Source of the DNA: Streptomyces hygroscopicus
Lineage (GTDB): Bacteria > Actinomycetota > Actinomycetes > Streptomycetales > Streptomycetaceae
Assembly (NCBI GenBank): GCA_002021875.1
Contig: CP018627.1
Span: forward strand, 6,572,001 to 6,636,000
Length of the DNA: 64,000 nucleotides
Direction: 5' to 3'
Both the position numbers and the translations under genes were made by a program. Below, piece by piece: positions 40,944 through 50,269 of this stretch. The notes below the pieces were generated by a model. The model saw only the letters and a list, made by a program, of their open reading frames with translations, ran no database searches and had not been told where the DNA came from. The number at the start of each line of letters is the position of its first letter. Within the stretch, counting starts at the first letter, position 1.

Positions 40944-41759
40944 ATGGCTTCCCCTGTCGCCCGTGCCGGCGCCGATCTGCGAATGCTGCGGGCCGCGGTC
41001 TTCACCGCGGTCTGTGTCGTGCTGTCCGCGGCGGGGCATGTGCTGGCCTCCTGCGCGACCGTGCCGCTGTGGACGGTGGGCGTGGGCTGTGCGGCGATGT
41101 TCACGGTGGCGCTGACGCTGGCCGGGCGGGAGCGGTCGCTGCCCGGGATCGCGGCCCTGCTGGCCATCGGGCAGCTCGCGCTGCACGCGCTCTTCGCGCT
41201 CGGGCAGCACCGGGCGACGGCCGCCGAGGAGGCCGCCCAGCGGGCCGACGCCGCCCAGGGCCACGTCATCGGCCTGGCTGCCAGGCTGCTGTGCGCGTCG
41301 GGCCCCGGACGGCTCGACGCCGCCACGGCCCATCGGATCGTCGCGCACGCGGGCATCGACCCGTCCGCCGCGCACAGCCCGCACGCCATGCCGTCGTCCG
41401 CCGCCCCGGCGGAGCAGGCGGCCGGGATGGCGGGCCTGCTGCCGTCGCTGCCCATGACCCTGGGCCATCTGCTCGCCGCGCTCACCATCGGCTGGCTGCT
41501 GCGCCGGGGCGAGATGGCCGTATGGCGGGCGGTGCGGCTGTCGGTGGACGGGGCGCGCGGGGTCGCGGAGGCCGCGCTCGTACGGGCGCTGCGCGCCGCC
41601 CTGAAGCTCGTACGGGTGCTCCTGGCCCCTTCGGGGGCGCCTTACGGCGGGCCGTGCCGTCCGCGCACGGCCGAGCGGAACGAGGGCGGGACGACGGCCC
41701 TCGCCCTCCAGCACAGCGTGATCAGGCGGGGACCGCCGGCTTGCGACCTCGCGGCCTGA
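40944..41759 (+). CDS. Integral membrane protein at head of copper operon
   Basis: 271 residues. Three or four hydrophobic segments fill the first 80 residues (VFTAVCVVLSAAGHVLAS, PLWTVGVGCAAMFTVALTLA, LLAIGQLALHALFALG), and one lies near 185 (TLGHLLAALTIGWLL). Between them is a loop with several His and Met residues (HAGIDPSAAHSPHAMPSS), compatible with metal binding. It precedes ycnI, sco1, ecuC and copCD in the same orientation, the conserved Streptomyces order. Probably a copper-related membrane component. Confidence 0.75.
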   Translation: MASPVARAGADLRMLRAAVFTAVCVVLSAAGHVLASCATVPLWTVGVGCAAMFTVALTLAGRERSLPGIAALLAIGQLALHALFALGQHRATAAEEAAQRADAAQGHVIGLAARLLCASGPGRLDAATAHRIVAHAGIDPSAAHSPHAMPSSAAPAEQAAGMAGLLPSLPMTLGHLLAALTIGWLLRRGEMAVWRAVRLSVDGARGVAEAALVRALRAALKLVRVLLAPSGAPYGGPCRPRTAERNEGGTTALALQHSVIRRGPPACDLAA

Positions 41760-41855
41760 CCGACGCGACGCTCCTCCAGCGGGACCGGAGGGTGGCCGCG
41801 ACGTCGCCGCACGCGCGCCAACCCATCTGATCATTCCTGTCCCTGGAGTGTTGAC

Positions 41856-42611
41856 ATGAACGCCATGCGTCTCCGCCGTCTGCCGGTCATCGGAGCCCTC
41901 ACCGCGGGCGGCCTGGTGCTGCTCACCGCGGGCCCCGCCTTCGCGCACGTCAGCGTGCAGCCCGGCCAGGCCGAGAAGGGCGGCTACAGCACCATCAGCT
42001 TCAAGGTGCCGAACGAGCGCGACGACGCCTCCACCGTCAAGCTCGAGGTGACCCTGCCCGCCGACCATCCGCTCGCCTCGGTGATGCCGCAGCCGGTGCC
42101 CGGCTGGGACGTCAAGGTCACCAAGTCCAAGCTCCCCAAGCCCATGGAGATGCACGGCGAGAAGATCAGCGAGGCGGTCACCAAGGTCACCTGGTCCGGC
42201 GGCAAGATCGAGCCGGGGATGTTCCAGCAGTTCCCGCTGTCGGTCGGCCAGCTGCCCGACGACGCCGACCAGCTCGCCTTCAAGGCGCTCCAGACGTACG
42301 ACGACAAGGATGTCGTGCGCTGGATCGAGGAGCCCAAGGAGGGCGCCGCCGAACCGGAGAACCCGGCGCCGGTGCTCAAGCTGGTCGCCCCGGCCGAGGG
42401 CTCGGACGGCCATGACGCCGCCGCGGCCTCCGGACAGGGCAAGGACAGCGGCTCCGAGAAGGCCGGCGCCGAGAACTCCGCCTCGGCCGACTCCTCCGAC
42501 GACAAGGACAGCAGCGACACCACGGCCCGGGTGCTGGGCATCGTGGGCATCGTCATCGGCGCCGCCGGTGTCGCCTACGGCGTGGTCGCCAGCCGCCGCC
42601 GCTCCGCCTGA
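41856..42611 (+). CDS. YcnI-like (DUF1775) copper-binding membrane-anchored protein
   Basis: 251 residues. The signal peptide ends AGPAFA, leaving His as the first mature residue (HVSVQPG), as needed for the monohistidine copper site of YcnI. The DUF1775 domain (about 32-175) is followed by an acidic Ser/Glu/Ala linker and a C-terminal membrane helix (VLGIVGIVIGAAGVAYGVV). It likely handles extracellular copper. ATG 41856 has GGAG upstream. Confidence 0.88.
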   Translation: MNAMRLRRLPVIGALTAGGLVLLTAGPAFAHVSVQPGQAEKGGYSTISFKVPNERDDASTVKLEVTLPADHPLASVMPQPVPGWDVKVTKSKLPKPMEMHGEKISEAVTKVTWSGGKIEPGMFQQFPLSVGQLPDDADQLAFKALQTYDDKDVVRWIEEPKEGAAEPENPAPVLKLVAPAEGSDGHDAAAASGQGKDSGSEKAGAENSASADSSDDKDSSDTTARVLGIVGIVIGAAGVAYGVVASRRRSA

Positions 42612-42754
42612 CCGCCGGCCACCCGACCGAGACGCGTGTACCGCCGGTGACCGCCGGTCCTGAACCGACCGCGTGATCCCGGCGGGGGCGGCGGGCCCCC
42701 GTGTCCGCCGCCCCGCGCGCCACCGAACCACTTCTCTCTTTGGAGAACAGCTCC

Positions 42755-43417
42755 ATGCGCACCAAAATCCTGGCCACCGCCATCGTCGCCGCCGCCGCAC
42801 TCACCCTCAGCGCCTGCGGCGGCTCGGACAGCGGCGGCAAGGGCGACAACGAAGCCGCCGCCGAGGTCAAGGGCGGCCAGAGGTCAGGACAGGCCATCGT
42901 CCTCGACCAGGCGAAGGCCAAGCCGGACCTCGCCCTCACCGACACCGACGGCAAGAAGTACGACCTGCTCGAGGAGACCAAGGGCCGACCCACCCTGCTC
43001 TTCTTCGGCTACACCCACTGCCCGGACGTCTGCCCGCTGACCATGAGCAACGTCGGCCTCGCCGTGAAGAAGCTGCCCAAGGCCGAGCGGGAGAAGCTGC
43101 GGGTCGTCTTCGTCAGCACCGACCCGGCCCGGGACACCCCCAAGCGGATGCGCTCCTGGCTGGACGCCCAGGGCGGCACCGACTTCGTCGGCCTGACCGG
43201 CGACTTCAACACCATCGAGGCCGCCGCGCGGCCGCTGGGCATCTTCATCGAGAAGCCGAAGAAGGAGAAGGACGGCAGCATCACCGTCAGCCACGGCGCC
43301 GAGGTGGTCGGCTTCTCGCCCAAGGACGACAAGGGTCACTGGATCTACACGACGGAGGCCACGGCGGATCGTTACGCCAAGGACCTGCCGAAGATCATCG
43401 AGGGGCGGAACCCGTGA
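42755..43417 (+). CDS. sco1: Sco1/SenC copper chaperone lipoprotein
   Basis: 220 residues. The lipobox LSAC anchors it outside the membrane. The thioredoxin-like domain carries the copper ligands C-P-D-V-C in GYTHCPDVCPLTM and the distal His in SITVSHGAEVV. In S. lividans the orthologue acts in copper delivery required for cytochrome c oxidase or morphogenesis. GGAG precedes ATG 42755. It overlaps ecuC by four bases (GTGA). Confidence 0.92.
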   Translation: MRTKILATAIVAAAALTLSACGGSDSGGKGDNEAAAEVKGGQRSGQAIVLDQAKAKPDLALTDTDGKKYDLLEETKGRPTLLFFGYTHCPDVCPLTMSNVGLAVKKLPKAEREKLRVVFVSTDPARDTPKRMRSWLDAQGGTDFVGLTGDFNTIEAAARPLGIFIEKPKKEKDGSITVSHGAEVVGFSPKDDKGHWIYTTEATADRYAKDLPKIIEGRNP

Positions 43418-43911
43418 CGGCGGCAGCCCCTGGCATTCCTGGCGTCCGTAAGGCGGCCGCCGTGGTCCTCGCCCTCGGTCTGTCCGCCACACTCGCCGCC
43501 TGCTCGGGCGACGACGGCGACGGCGGCGGGAAGGGCGGGGGCGACCCCAAGCTGTCCGTGACCGGCGCCTACGTCTCCCAGCCGCCCATGACCGACATGG
43601 CGGCGGGCTATCTGACCGTACGGAACGCCGGTGGCGGCGCCGACGAGCTGACGTCCGTCACCACCCCGCTCGCCTCCGAGGTCACCCTGCACACCACCAA
43701 GGGCACCCGGATGAAGCAGGTGAGCTCGCTCGATGTGCCGGCGGACAACCGGCTCGAGCTGTCCAGCGGCGGAGATCATCTGATGCTGACAAACCTCTCC
43801 CACCGGCCGAAGGTCGGTGAGAAGGTCAGCTTCACCCTTCACTTCGCCACCTCCGCCCCCATCGAGATCAAAGTCCCGGTCGAGCCGACGACGTACCGCC
43901 CCAAGGACTGA
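43414..43911 (+). CDS. ecuC: EcuC/PCu(A)C extracellular copper chaperone lipoprotein
   Basis: 165 residues from GTG 43414, overlapping the sco1 stop. The lipobox LAAC is followed by a Gly/Asp-rich linker. The PCu(A)C cupredoxin-like domain carries the H-(n)-M-(n)-H-x-M copper site: EVTLHTTKGTRMKQV and GGDHLMLTNL. It passes Cu(I) to Sco-type proteins. Co-transcription with sco1 and copCD is implied by overlaps and a 6-bp gap. Confidence 0.92.
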   Translation: MTAAAPGIPGVRKAAAVVLALGLSATLAACSGDDGDGGGKGGGDPKLSVTGAYVSQPPMTDMAAGYLTVRNAGGGADELTSVTTPLASEVTLHTTKGTRMKQVSSLDVPADNRLELSSGGDHLMLTNLSHRPKVGEKVSFTLHFATSAPIEIKVPVEPTTYRPKD

Positions 43912-43917
43912 CACCCG

Positions 43918-46059
43918 ATGCCCTCGCTGACCTCCCTGGCCCCCGCCGGGCCCACCGCGACCCCCTCCCGGACCACCGCGACCGCCCGGCGCCTGATGGC
44001 GATCTGCGGCACCCTGCTCGCCGCGCTGCTGTGCGCGCTGAGCGTGGGCGCGAGCTCCGCGTCCGCGCATGCCGCGCTCACCTCGACCGACCCCGCCGAC
44101 GGCTCGGTCGTGAGGACCGCGCCCAGGGAGGTCACGCTGAACTTCTCGGAGGGCGTGCTGCTCTCCGGCGATTCGGTGCGCGTGCTCGATCCCAAGGGCA
44201 AGCGCGTGGACACCGGGAAGACCGCCCATGTCGGCGGCAAGTCGTCGACCGCCGCCGCCGGGCTGCACTCCGGGCTTCCGGACGGCACCTACACGGTGGC
44301 GTGGAAGGCGGTCTCGGAGGACAGCCACCCGGTGAGCGGCGCGTTCACCTTCTCCATCGGCGCCCCGTCCAAGACCACGGCGAAGGTGCCCACGGGCGAG
44401 GCGTCCGACAGCACCGTCAGCACGCTCTACGGGATCGGCCGGTACGCCGCCTACGGCGGTTTCGCGGCCCTGGTGGGCGGCAGTGTGTTCGCCGGCCTCT
44501 GCCGGTCCTCCCGACCGGTACGGAAGATCGCCGTGGGCGGCTGGGTGACGGTCTTCACGGCCAGCCTGGTGCTGTTGCTGCTGCGCGGGCCGTACACCGA
44601 CGGCGAGGGGATCGGCGGGATCCTCGACCTCGGCAGGCTGGGCGATGTGCTGTCCACCAAACCGGGCGCGGCGCTGCTGTCCCGGCTGCTGCTGCTCGGC
44701 GCGGCGGCGGTCTTCCTGGCCGTCCTCTTCGGCTCGTACACCCGTCGCACCGGGGAGCGGGAGGCGGACGCGCGGCGCCGCCAGGACCTGGCCTTCGGGC
44801 TGGGCTTCGGCGGCACGGTGATGGCGGTGGGCCTCTCCGCGACCTGGGCGATGGCCGAGCACGCCTCGGTCGGCCTCCAGCGGCAGCTGGCCATGCCGGT
44901 GGACATGATCCATCTGATCGCGGTCGGGGTGTGGCTGGGCGGCCTGGCCTCGCTCGCGGTGACGCTCCGGGCGGGTGAGCCGATCGGGCGGGCGGCCGTG
45001 CGCCGCTTCTCGCGGCTGGCCTTCGGCTCGGTCGTCGCCCTGGTGGTCACCGGGCTGTACCAGTCGTGGCGGCAGGTGGGCTCCTGGGGCGCGCTGACCG
45101 ACACCGAGTACGGGCGATGGCTGCTGGTCAAGGTGGGCCTGGTGGCGGTGCTCCTGGGCATCGCGGCCATCTCGCGACGCTGGACCGGCCGCCTTACGGA
45201 TGCCACGGCGGACACGGCGGAGGAGACGGACGCGGAGGCCGAGGCGGAGAGCGCGTCGGAGGCGGCTCCGGCGGCCTCGGCGGCCTCGGAAGCGGAGGCC
45301 ACGGCAGAGGCCGAGGCGGAGGCCGGGACCAAGGCCGCGGTGAAGGCCGGGGTGAAGGCCGCGCAGCCGGTCCGTACCGGCGCGGCCGACGCGGCGGTCG
45401 ACACCCCGGCCGACGCCGAGACCGGGTCCGGTGACGGGCCCGGTGACGGCGCCGGTTCGGACGCCGCCGACGACGATCCCGAACGCGCCGCCCAGCTCGC
45501 CCGTCAGCGGGCCGCCAAGGACAAGACCGCCACGCTGCGGGAGCGCGACGCCGACCGCGAGCGCAGCGCCCTGCGCCGGTCGGTGATCGCCGAGACCATC
45601 GTGGCCGTCGTGCTGCTCGCGGTGGCCACCGTGCTGAGCGGCACCCAGCCCGGCCGGGCCGAAACCGAGCAGGCGAGCGCCTCGGCCACGAAGCCCGGCG
45701 GCCAGCTGAACGTCGACCCGGTGAGCGTGCTGGTCCCCTACAACACGGGCCCCAAGAGCGGCCGCGGCAAGGCCGTCGTCATGATCGAACCCGCTCTGCC
45801 GGGCGACAACGCGCTGCATGTCTTCACCACCGACTTGGCCGACCGTCCCGTGGACGTCCCCGAGGTCAAGCTGTCGCTGACGCTGAAGTCGAAGGGGATC
45901 GGGCCGCTGCGCATCCCGCTCGAGCGCCTCTCGACCGGGCACTGGAGCGCCAAGACCGTCCAGCTCCCCATGGCCGGCACCTGGCAGCTCTCCCTGACCG
46001 TACGAACCTCCGACATCGACCAGGTGACGGAGACCAGGAACGTGAAAGTCGCTCAATGA
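43918..46059 (+). CDS. copCD: CopC-CopD fusion copper transporter
   Basis: 713 residues. The signal peptide ends SSASA, exposing His as first residue of the CopC domain (HAALTSTDPADGSVV; SHPVSGAFTF). An eight-helix CopD domain follows (about 165-560), with a long Ala/Glu/Asp/Thr-rich cytoplasmic insertion at about 420-550. The final exported beta domain (about 605-713; VSVLVPYNTGPKSGRG, WQLSLTVRTSD) resembles the YtkA type. It probably imports copper for cuproenzymes. It overlaps dtpA by ATGA. Confidence 0.9.
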   Translation: MPSLTSLAPAGPTATPSRTTATARRLMAICGTLLAALLCALSVGASSASAHAALTSTDPADGSVVRTAPREVTLNFSEGVLLSGDSVRVLDPKGKRVDTGKTAHVGGKSSTAAAGLHSGLPDGTYTVAWKAVSEDSHPVSGAFTFSIGAPSKTTAKVPTGEASDSTVSTLYGIGRYAAYGGFAALVGGSVFAGLCRSSRPVRKIAVGGWVTVFTASLVLLLLRGPYTDGEGIGGILDLGRLGDVLSTKPGAALLSRLLLLGAAAVFLAVLFGSYTRRTGEREADARRRQDLAFGLGFGGTVMAVGLSATWAMAEHASVGLQRQLAMPVDMIHLIAVGVWLGGLASLAVTLRAGEPIGRAAVRRFSRLAFGSVVALVVTGLYQSWRQVGSWGALTDTEYGRWLLVKVGLVAVLLGIAAISRRWTGRLTDATADTAEETDAEAEAESASEAAPAASAASEAEATAEAEAEAGTKAAVKAGVKAAQPVRTGAADAAVDTPADAETGSGDGPGDGAGSDAADDDPERAAQLARQRAAKDKTATLRERDADRERSALRRSVIAETIVAVVLLAVATVLSGTQPGRAETEQASASATKPGGQLNVDPVSVLVPYNTGPKSGRGKAVVMIEPALPGDNALHVFTTDLADRPVDVPEVKLSLTLKSKGIGPLRIPLERLSTGHWSAKTVQLPMAGTWQLSLTVRTSDIDQVTETRNVKVAQ

Positions 46060-47297
46060 CGACAGAGCAAGCACCCTCGTCCGGCATCTCCCGGCGGCGT
46101 CTGCTGGGCTCGGCGGGCGCCGCCGGCGCGGCCGGACTGGTCGCCGGCGGAGCCGCCGGAGCCTACGCGTCCGAGGCGACGCGGGAGGCACCCGAACCCC
46201 TCAGCTCCCTGGGCGCGACCGCCGTGCCCTTCCACGGCAGGCGCCAGGCGGGCATCACCACCCCCCTCCAGGCCCATGGCCATCTCCTCGCCTTCGACCT
46301 GGCGCCCGGTGCGAACCGTAAGGCGGCCGCCGCACTGTTGCGCCGCTGGTCGCGCACGGCCCAGGAGCTGATGGCGGGCGAGGCCCCACCGGACGACACG
46401 GGGATCGCGCTGGACGCCGGTCCGTCGTCCCTTACGGTCACCTTCGGCTTCGGCCGGACCTTCTTCGGCAAGGCGGGACTCGACGACCAACTGCCGGAGG
46501 CGCTCGCTCCACTCCCCGACTTCGCCTCGGACGCCCTCGACCCCAAGCGCAGCAACGGCGATCTGTGGATCCAGATCGGCGCCGATGACGCGCTGGTCGG
46601 CTTCCACGCGCTGCGCGCCCTGCAGCGCGAGGCCGCGGGCACGGCCCGGCTGCGCTGGCAGATGAACGGCTTCAACCGCACCCCCGGCGCCACCGACCGC
46701 CCCATGACCACCCGCAACCTCATGGGACAGATCGACGGCACCAACAACCCCAAGCCGGCCGACGACGACTTCGAGCGGCGGATCTTCGTACCGGAGAAGG
46801 GCGAGCCCGCGTGGCTGGCGGGCGGTTCCTACGCGGTCGTCCGGCGCATCCGGATGCTGCTGGACACCTGGGACCATCTCTCCCTGGAACGGCAGGAGAA
46901 GGTGGTCGGCCGCCGCAAGTCCGACGGCGCCCCGCTGTCCGGCGGCACGGAGACCACCCCGGTCCGGCTCGACAAGATCAACGGGGACGGTGCGCTGGCC
47001 ATCGCGGGCGCCGCCCATGTGCGGGTCGCGGCGCCCGCGTCCAACCAGGGCGCCGCCATGCTGCGCAGGCCCTTCTCGTACCACGACGGCTTCCGCGACG
47101 ACGGGGCGCCGGACGCCGGGCTGCTCTTCATCGCCTGGCAGGCGGATCCGATGAAGGGGTTCGTCCCGGTGCAGCGGAAGCTGGACCTGGGCGACGACCT
47201 GTCGCGGTTCCTGCGGCACGAGGCCAGCGCGCTGTTCGCGGTGCCCCCGGGCTGCGCCCCGGGGGAGTACGTGGGTCAGGCACTCTTGGAGGGATAG
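46056..47297 (+). CDS. dtpA: Dyp-type haem peroxidase DtpA (Tat-exported)
   Basis: 413 residues. A Tat signal (SRRRLLGSAGAAG) is followed by an A-type Dyp peroxidase: GQIDGTNNP (G-x-x-D-G with the catalytic Asp), GAAHVRVAAP (proximal haem His) and MLRRPFSYHDGF (distal Arg). In S. lividans DtpA is needed with Sco1 and EcuC for maturation of the copper-radical oxidase GlxA and for aerial growth. Translationally coupled to copCD. The orthologous order supports the symbol. Confidence 0.93.
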   Translation: MTTEQAPSSGISRRRLLGSAGAAGAAGLVAGGAAGAYASEATREAPEPLSSLGATAVPFHGRRQAGITTPLQAHGHLLAFDLAPGANRKAAAALLRRWSRTAQELMAGEAPPDDTGIALDAGPSSLTVTFGFGRTFFGKAGLDDQLPEALAPLPDFASDALDPKRSNGDLWIQIGADDALVGFHALRALQREAAGTARLRWQMNGFNRTPGATDRPMTTRNLMGQIDGTNNPKPADDDFERRIFVPEKGEPAWLAGGSYAVVRRIRMLLDTWDHLSLERQEKVVGRRKSDGAPLSGGTETTPVRLDKINGDGALAIAGAAHVRVAAPASNQGAAMLRRPFSYHDGFRDDGAPDAGLLFIAWQADPMKGFVPVQRKLDLGDDLSRFLRHEASALFAVPPGCAPGEYVGQALLEG

Positions 47298-47409
47298 GAG
47301 ACGGGGACGAGCCGCCCCCGGTCGCCCGCGTCCAAGGGGTGACAGGCGAGTCCGCCGGCTTCGCGGACGCGAGTATCGTGGCGGTCTCGTCTGATCACAG
47401 GGAGCGACC

Positions 47410-48348
47410 GTGATGTCGGCCAGCCGCTATGCCTACCTCGGCCCCGAGGGCACCTTCACCGAGGCCGCCCTGCGGTCCATGCCGGAGGCCGCCACCCGGG
47501 AGCTGGTGCCGATGGTCTCGGTGCCGGTGGCGCTCGACGCGGTGCGCTCCGGTGCCGCGGCGGCCGCGCTGGTCCCCATCGAGAACTCGGTCGAGGGCGG
47601 GGTCACCGCGACCCTGGACGAGCTGGCCACCGGCGAACCGCTGATGATCTACCGCGAGGTGCTGCTGTCGATCAGCTTCGCGCTGCTCGTACGGCCGGGC
47701 ACCGCGCTCGCGGACATCAAGACGGTGACCGGGCATCCGGTCGCCCAGCCCCAGGTCCGGAACTGGCTGGCGGCGAACCTCCCGGACGCCCTGTGGGAAT
47801 CGGCCGCCTCGAACGCGGACGGCGCGCGGCTGGTGCAGGAGGGGCGGTACGACGCGGCGTTCGCGGGCGAGTTCGCGGCGTCCAGGTACGGTCTTGAGCC
47901 GCTGGTCACCGACATCCACGACGCGCAGAACGCGATGACCCGCTTCGTCCTGGCCGGCCGCCCCGCCCGGCCCGCCGCCCGGACGGGCGCGGACAAGACG
48001 TCCGTGGTGATCTGGCTCGGGGACGACCACCCGGGCGCGCTGCTGGAACTGCTGCAGGAGTTCTCCGCGCGCGGGGTCAACCTGATGCGGATCGAATCGC
48101 GCCCGACCGGCGAGGGCATCGGCCGCTACTGCTTCTCGGTGGACTGCGAGGGGCACATCACCGACCGGCGGGTGGGCTCGGCCCTGATGGGGCTGAAGCG
48201 GATCTGCCCGAAGGTGCGGTTCCTGGGCTCGTACCCCCGGGCGGGTGTGACGGCGGAGGACCTGGCGGAGCTGCGGCACGGGACCTCGGACGCGGCGTTC
48301 ACGGAGGCGGCGGAGTGGCTGGCCCGCTGCCAGGACGGCCGGGCCTGA
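47410..48348 (+). CDS. pheA: Prephenate dehydratase
   Basis: About 312 residues. The PDT domain (about 5-185) opens YAYLGPEGTFTEAAL, includes VPIENSVEGGV and ends in the catalytic Thr-Arg-Phe (MTRFVL, about residue 177). The ACT domain (about 195-275) has the Phe-binding GALLELLQEF and ESRPT. It converts prephenate to phenylpyruvate in Phe synthesis and should be feedback-inhibited by Phe. No fused chorismate mutase, as usual in actinobacteria. GTG 47410 and ATG 47413 are adjacent; GGGAG precedes both. Confidence 0.95.
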   Translation: MMSASRYAYLGPEGTFTEAALRSMPEAATRELVPMVSVPVALDAVRSGAAAAALVPIENSVEGGVTATLDELATGEPLMIYREVLLSISFALLVRPGTALADIKTVTGHPVAQPQVRNWLAANLPDALWESAASNADGARLVQEGRYDAAFAGEFAASRYGLEPLVTDIHDAQNAMTRFVLAGRPARPAARTGADKTSVVIWLGDDHPGALLELLQEFSARGVNLMRIESRPTGEGIGRYCFSVDCEGHITDRRVGSALMGLKRICPKVRFLGSYPRAGVTAEDLAELRHGTSDAAFTEAAEWLARCQDGRA

Positions 48349-48487
48349 GCCGAGCCCACCCGTAGCGACCGGCCGTAGCGAGCGTGCGCCGGGGGCACTC
48401 CGGTGGCGGGCGGCCGGGCGGCTGGAGCCGGGGCTGAGCGCCGCCGCCGCCCGGGTGCTGGGGATCGTCGGAATCGCTGCGGAAAAG

Positions 48488-48915
48488 TTATCCACAGGCT
48501 GATGCGGCACGCTGGGGATAAGTCGACATCATCAATCCGGCAAGACGGTCACATCGCAACATAAGCCGCATCCACCCCCATCACCGAACATCGCTTATCT
48601 GTCACCCCAATTCCCTCGACCAACTCTTTGGAGTGAGGGATTCCTCTCTTGTGGAGTGTGTGAACGCGGTTTGATGGGGGAATCCATCGCCGAGCACTTG
48701 GGGGGCCCAAGCGATCACCGCGGCATCCACAGATCTCACACACAGCCTGTGGATAACTTCGGGGATTCCCCTCACCCCTGTGGACAACCGGGCCTCAACT
48801 CACCCTGCACACAAGGGAAGAAGGTCGACTCGACGCCGCCTCTTTGCCCCTTTTCGGGGAATGCGCATGCATTCCTTGACGGCGGCCGTCACAGGAATTC
48901 CCCGGTTTACCCACA
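48488..48915. promoter_or_regulatory. DnaA-box cluster in the pheA-serS spacer
   Basis: The 643-bp spacer (48349-48991) has no gene but contains exact boxes TTATCCACA (48488-48496), TGTGGATAA (48748-48756, reverse) and TGTGGACAA (48779-48787, reverse of TTGTCCACA, the preferred Streptomyces form). One-mismatch boxes are TGGGGATAA (48513-48521) and TTACCCACA (48907-48915), plus GCATCCACA (48723-48731). It is not oriC, since dnaA and dnaN are absent. Likely a DnaA-titrating or regulatory locus. serS promoter elements must also lie here. Confidence 0.7.
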
Positions 48916-48991
48916 GCCCCAAAAGAGGGCAAATCGGGACGCAAAGGAATATCGCGTCGAGCACCCGAGGTCACACCGGTAACCTGGTGGG

Positions 48992-50269
48992 GTGATTGAC
49001 CTTCGCCTGCTCCGTGAGGACCCCGATCGTGTGCGCGCCTCCCAGCGTGCCCGTGGAGAGGACGTCGGCATCGTCGACGCCCTCCTGACCGCCGACGAGC
49101 GGCGCAGGTCCTCCAGTGTCCGCTTCGACGAGCTGCGCGCCGAACAGAAGGCGCTCGGCAAGCTCATCCCCAAGGCCGCCGGTGACGAGAAGGCCGAGCT
49201 GCTGAAGAAGGCGGGCGAGCTGTCCGCCGCCGTCAAGGCGGCCGACGCCGAGCAGGACGCGGCCGCGGACGAGACCCAGCAGCTCCTGCTCCAGCTGGGC
49301 AATCTCGTCCACCCCGAGGTCCCGGTCGGCGGCGAGGACGACTTCACCGTCCTGGAGACGATCGGCACCCCGCGCGACTTCGATGCCGAGGGCTTCGCGC
49401 CCAAGGACCATCTGGAGCTCGGCGAGCTGCTCGGCGCGATCGACACCGAGCGCGGCGCCAAGGTCTCCGGCTCCCGCTTCTACTACCTGACGGGCATCGG
49501 CGCCCTGCTGGAGTTCGCACTGGTGAACGCGGCGATGGCACAGGCCACCGCGGCGGGCTTCACCCCGGTGCTCACCCCGGCGCTGGTCAAGCCGAAGGCC
49601 ATGGAGGGCACCGGCTTCCTCGGCCAGGCCGCCGAGGACGTCTACCACCTCGACAAGGACGACCTCTACCTGGTCGGCACCTCCGAGGTCCCGCTGGCCG
49701 CGTACCACATGGACGAGATCCTGGAGGCGGACGCACTCCCGCGGCGCTACGCCGGGTTCTCCTCCTGCTTCCGCCGTGAGGCCGGGTCGTACGGCAAGGA
49801 CACCCGGGGCATCTTCCGGGTGCACCAGTTCGACAAGGTCGAGATGTACGTCTACACGACCCCGGAGGACGCCGAGGCCGAGCACCAGCGGCTGCTGGAC
49901 TGGGAGAAGCAGTGGCTGACCTCGCTGGAGCTGCCGTTCCGGGTGATCGACCTGGCCTCGGGTGACCTGGGCTCGTCGGCGACGCGGAAGTTCGACTGCG
50001 AGGCGTGGATCCCGACGCAGGGCAAGTACCGCGAGCTGACCTCGACCTCCAACACCACCGAATTCCAGTCGCGGCGGCTGTCGATCCGGATGCGCGAGGG
50101 CAAGAAGGTCCGTCCGCTGGCCACGCTCAACGGCACGCTGTGCGCGGTCACCCGAACCATCGTCGCGATCCTCGAGAACCACCAGCAGGCCGACGGTTCG
50201 GTGCGGGTGCCCGAGGCGCTGCGGCCGTTCCTGGGCGGACGCGAGGTCCTGGAACCGGTCGCACGGTGA
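48992..50269 (+). CDS. serS: Seryl-tRNA synthetase
   Basis: 425 residues, standard length. The N-terminal tRNA-binding coiled coil (about 30-105) is followed by the class II catalytic core: motif 2 [14 protein letters not shown] (about 262) and motif 3 [17 protein letters not shown] (about 379). The start [14 protein letters not shown] is typical. GTG 48992. It charges tRNA-Ser, two genes for which are in this window. The HAD gene overlaps its stop by four bases. Confidence 0.97.
   Translation: MIDLRLLREDPDRVRASQRARGEDVGIVDALLTADERRRSSSVRFDELRAEQKALGKLIPKAAGDEKAELLKKAGELSAAVKAADAEQDAAADETQQLLLQLGNLVHPEVPVGGEDDFTVLETIGTPRDFDAEGFAPKDHLELGELLGAIDTERGAKVSGSRFYYLTGIGALLEFALVNAAMAQATAAGFTPVLTPALVKPKAMEGTGFLGQAAEDVYHLDKDDLYLVGTSEVPLAAYHMDEILEADALPRRYAGFSSCFRREAGSYGKDTRGIFRVHQFDKVEMYVYTTPEDAEAEHQRLLDWEKQWLTSLELPFRVIDLASGDLGSSATRKFDCEAWIPTQGKYRELTSTSNTTEFQSRRLSIRMREGKKVRPLATLNGTLCAVTRTIVAILENHQQADGSVRVPEALRPFLGGREVLEPVAR

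Noticed and set aside
43372..46191. A 939-codon leftward open frame opposite ecuC/copCD
   Set aside because: Low-complexity antisense frame; the copper genes on the + strand explain the sequence.
48349..48991. Chromosomal replication origin
   Set aside because: DnaA boxes are present but too few, and dnaA/dnaN do not flank the spacer; oriC in Streptomyces lies between those genes.
48349..48991. T-box leader for serS
   Set aside because: Tyrosine/serine T-boxes are rare in actinobacteria, and I see neither the T-box sequence nor a specifier stem.
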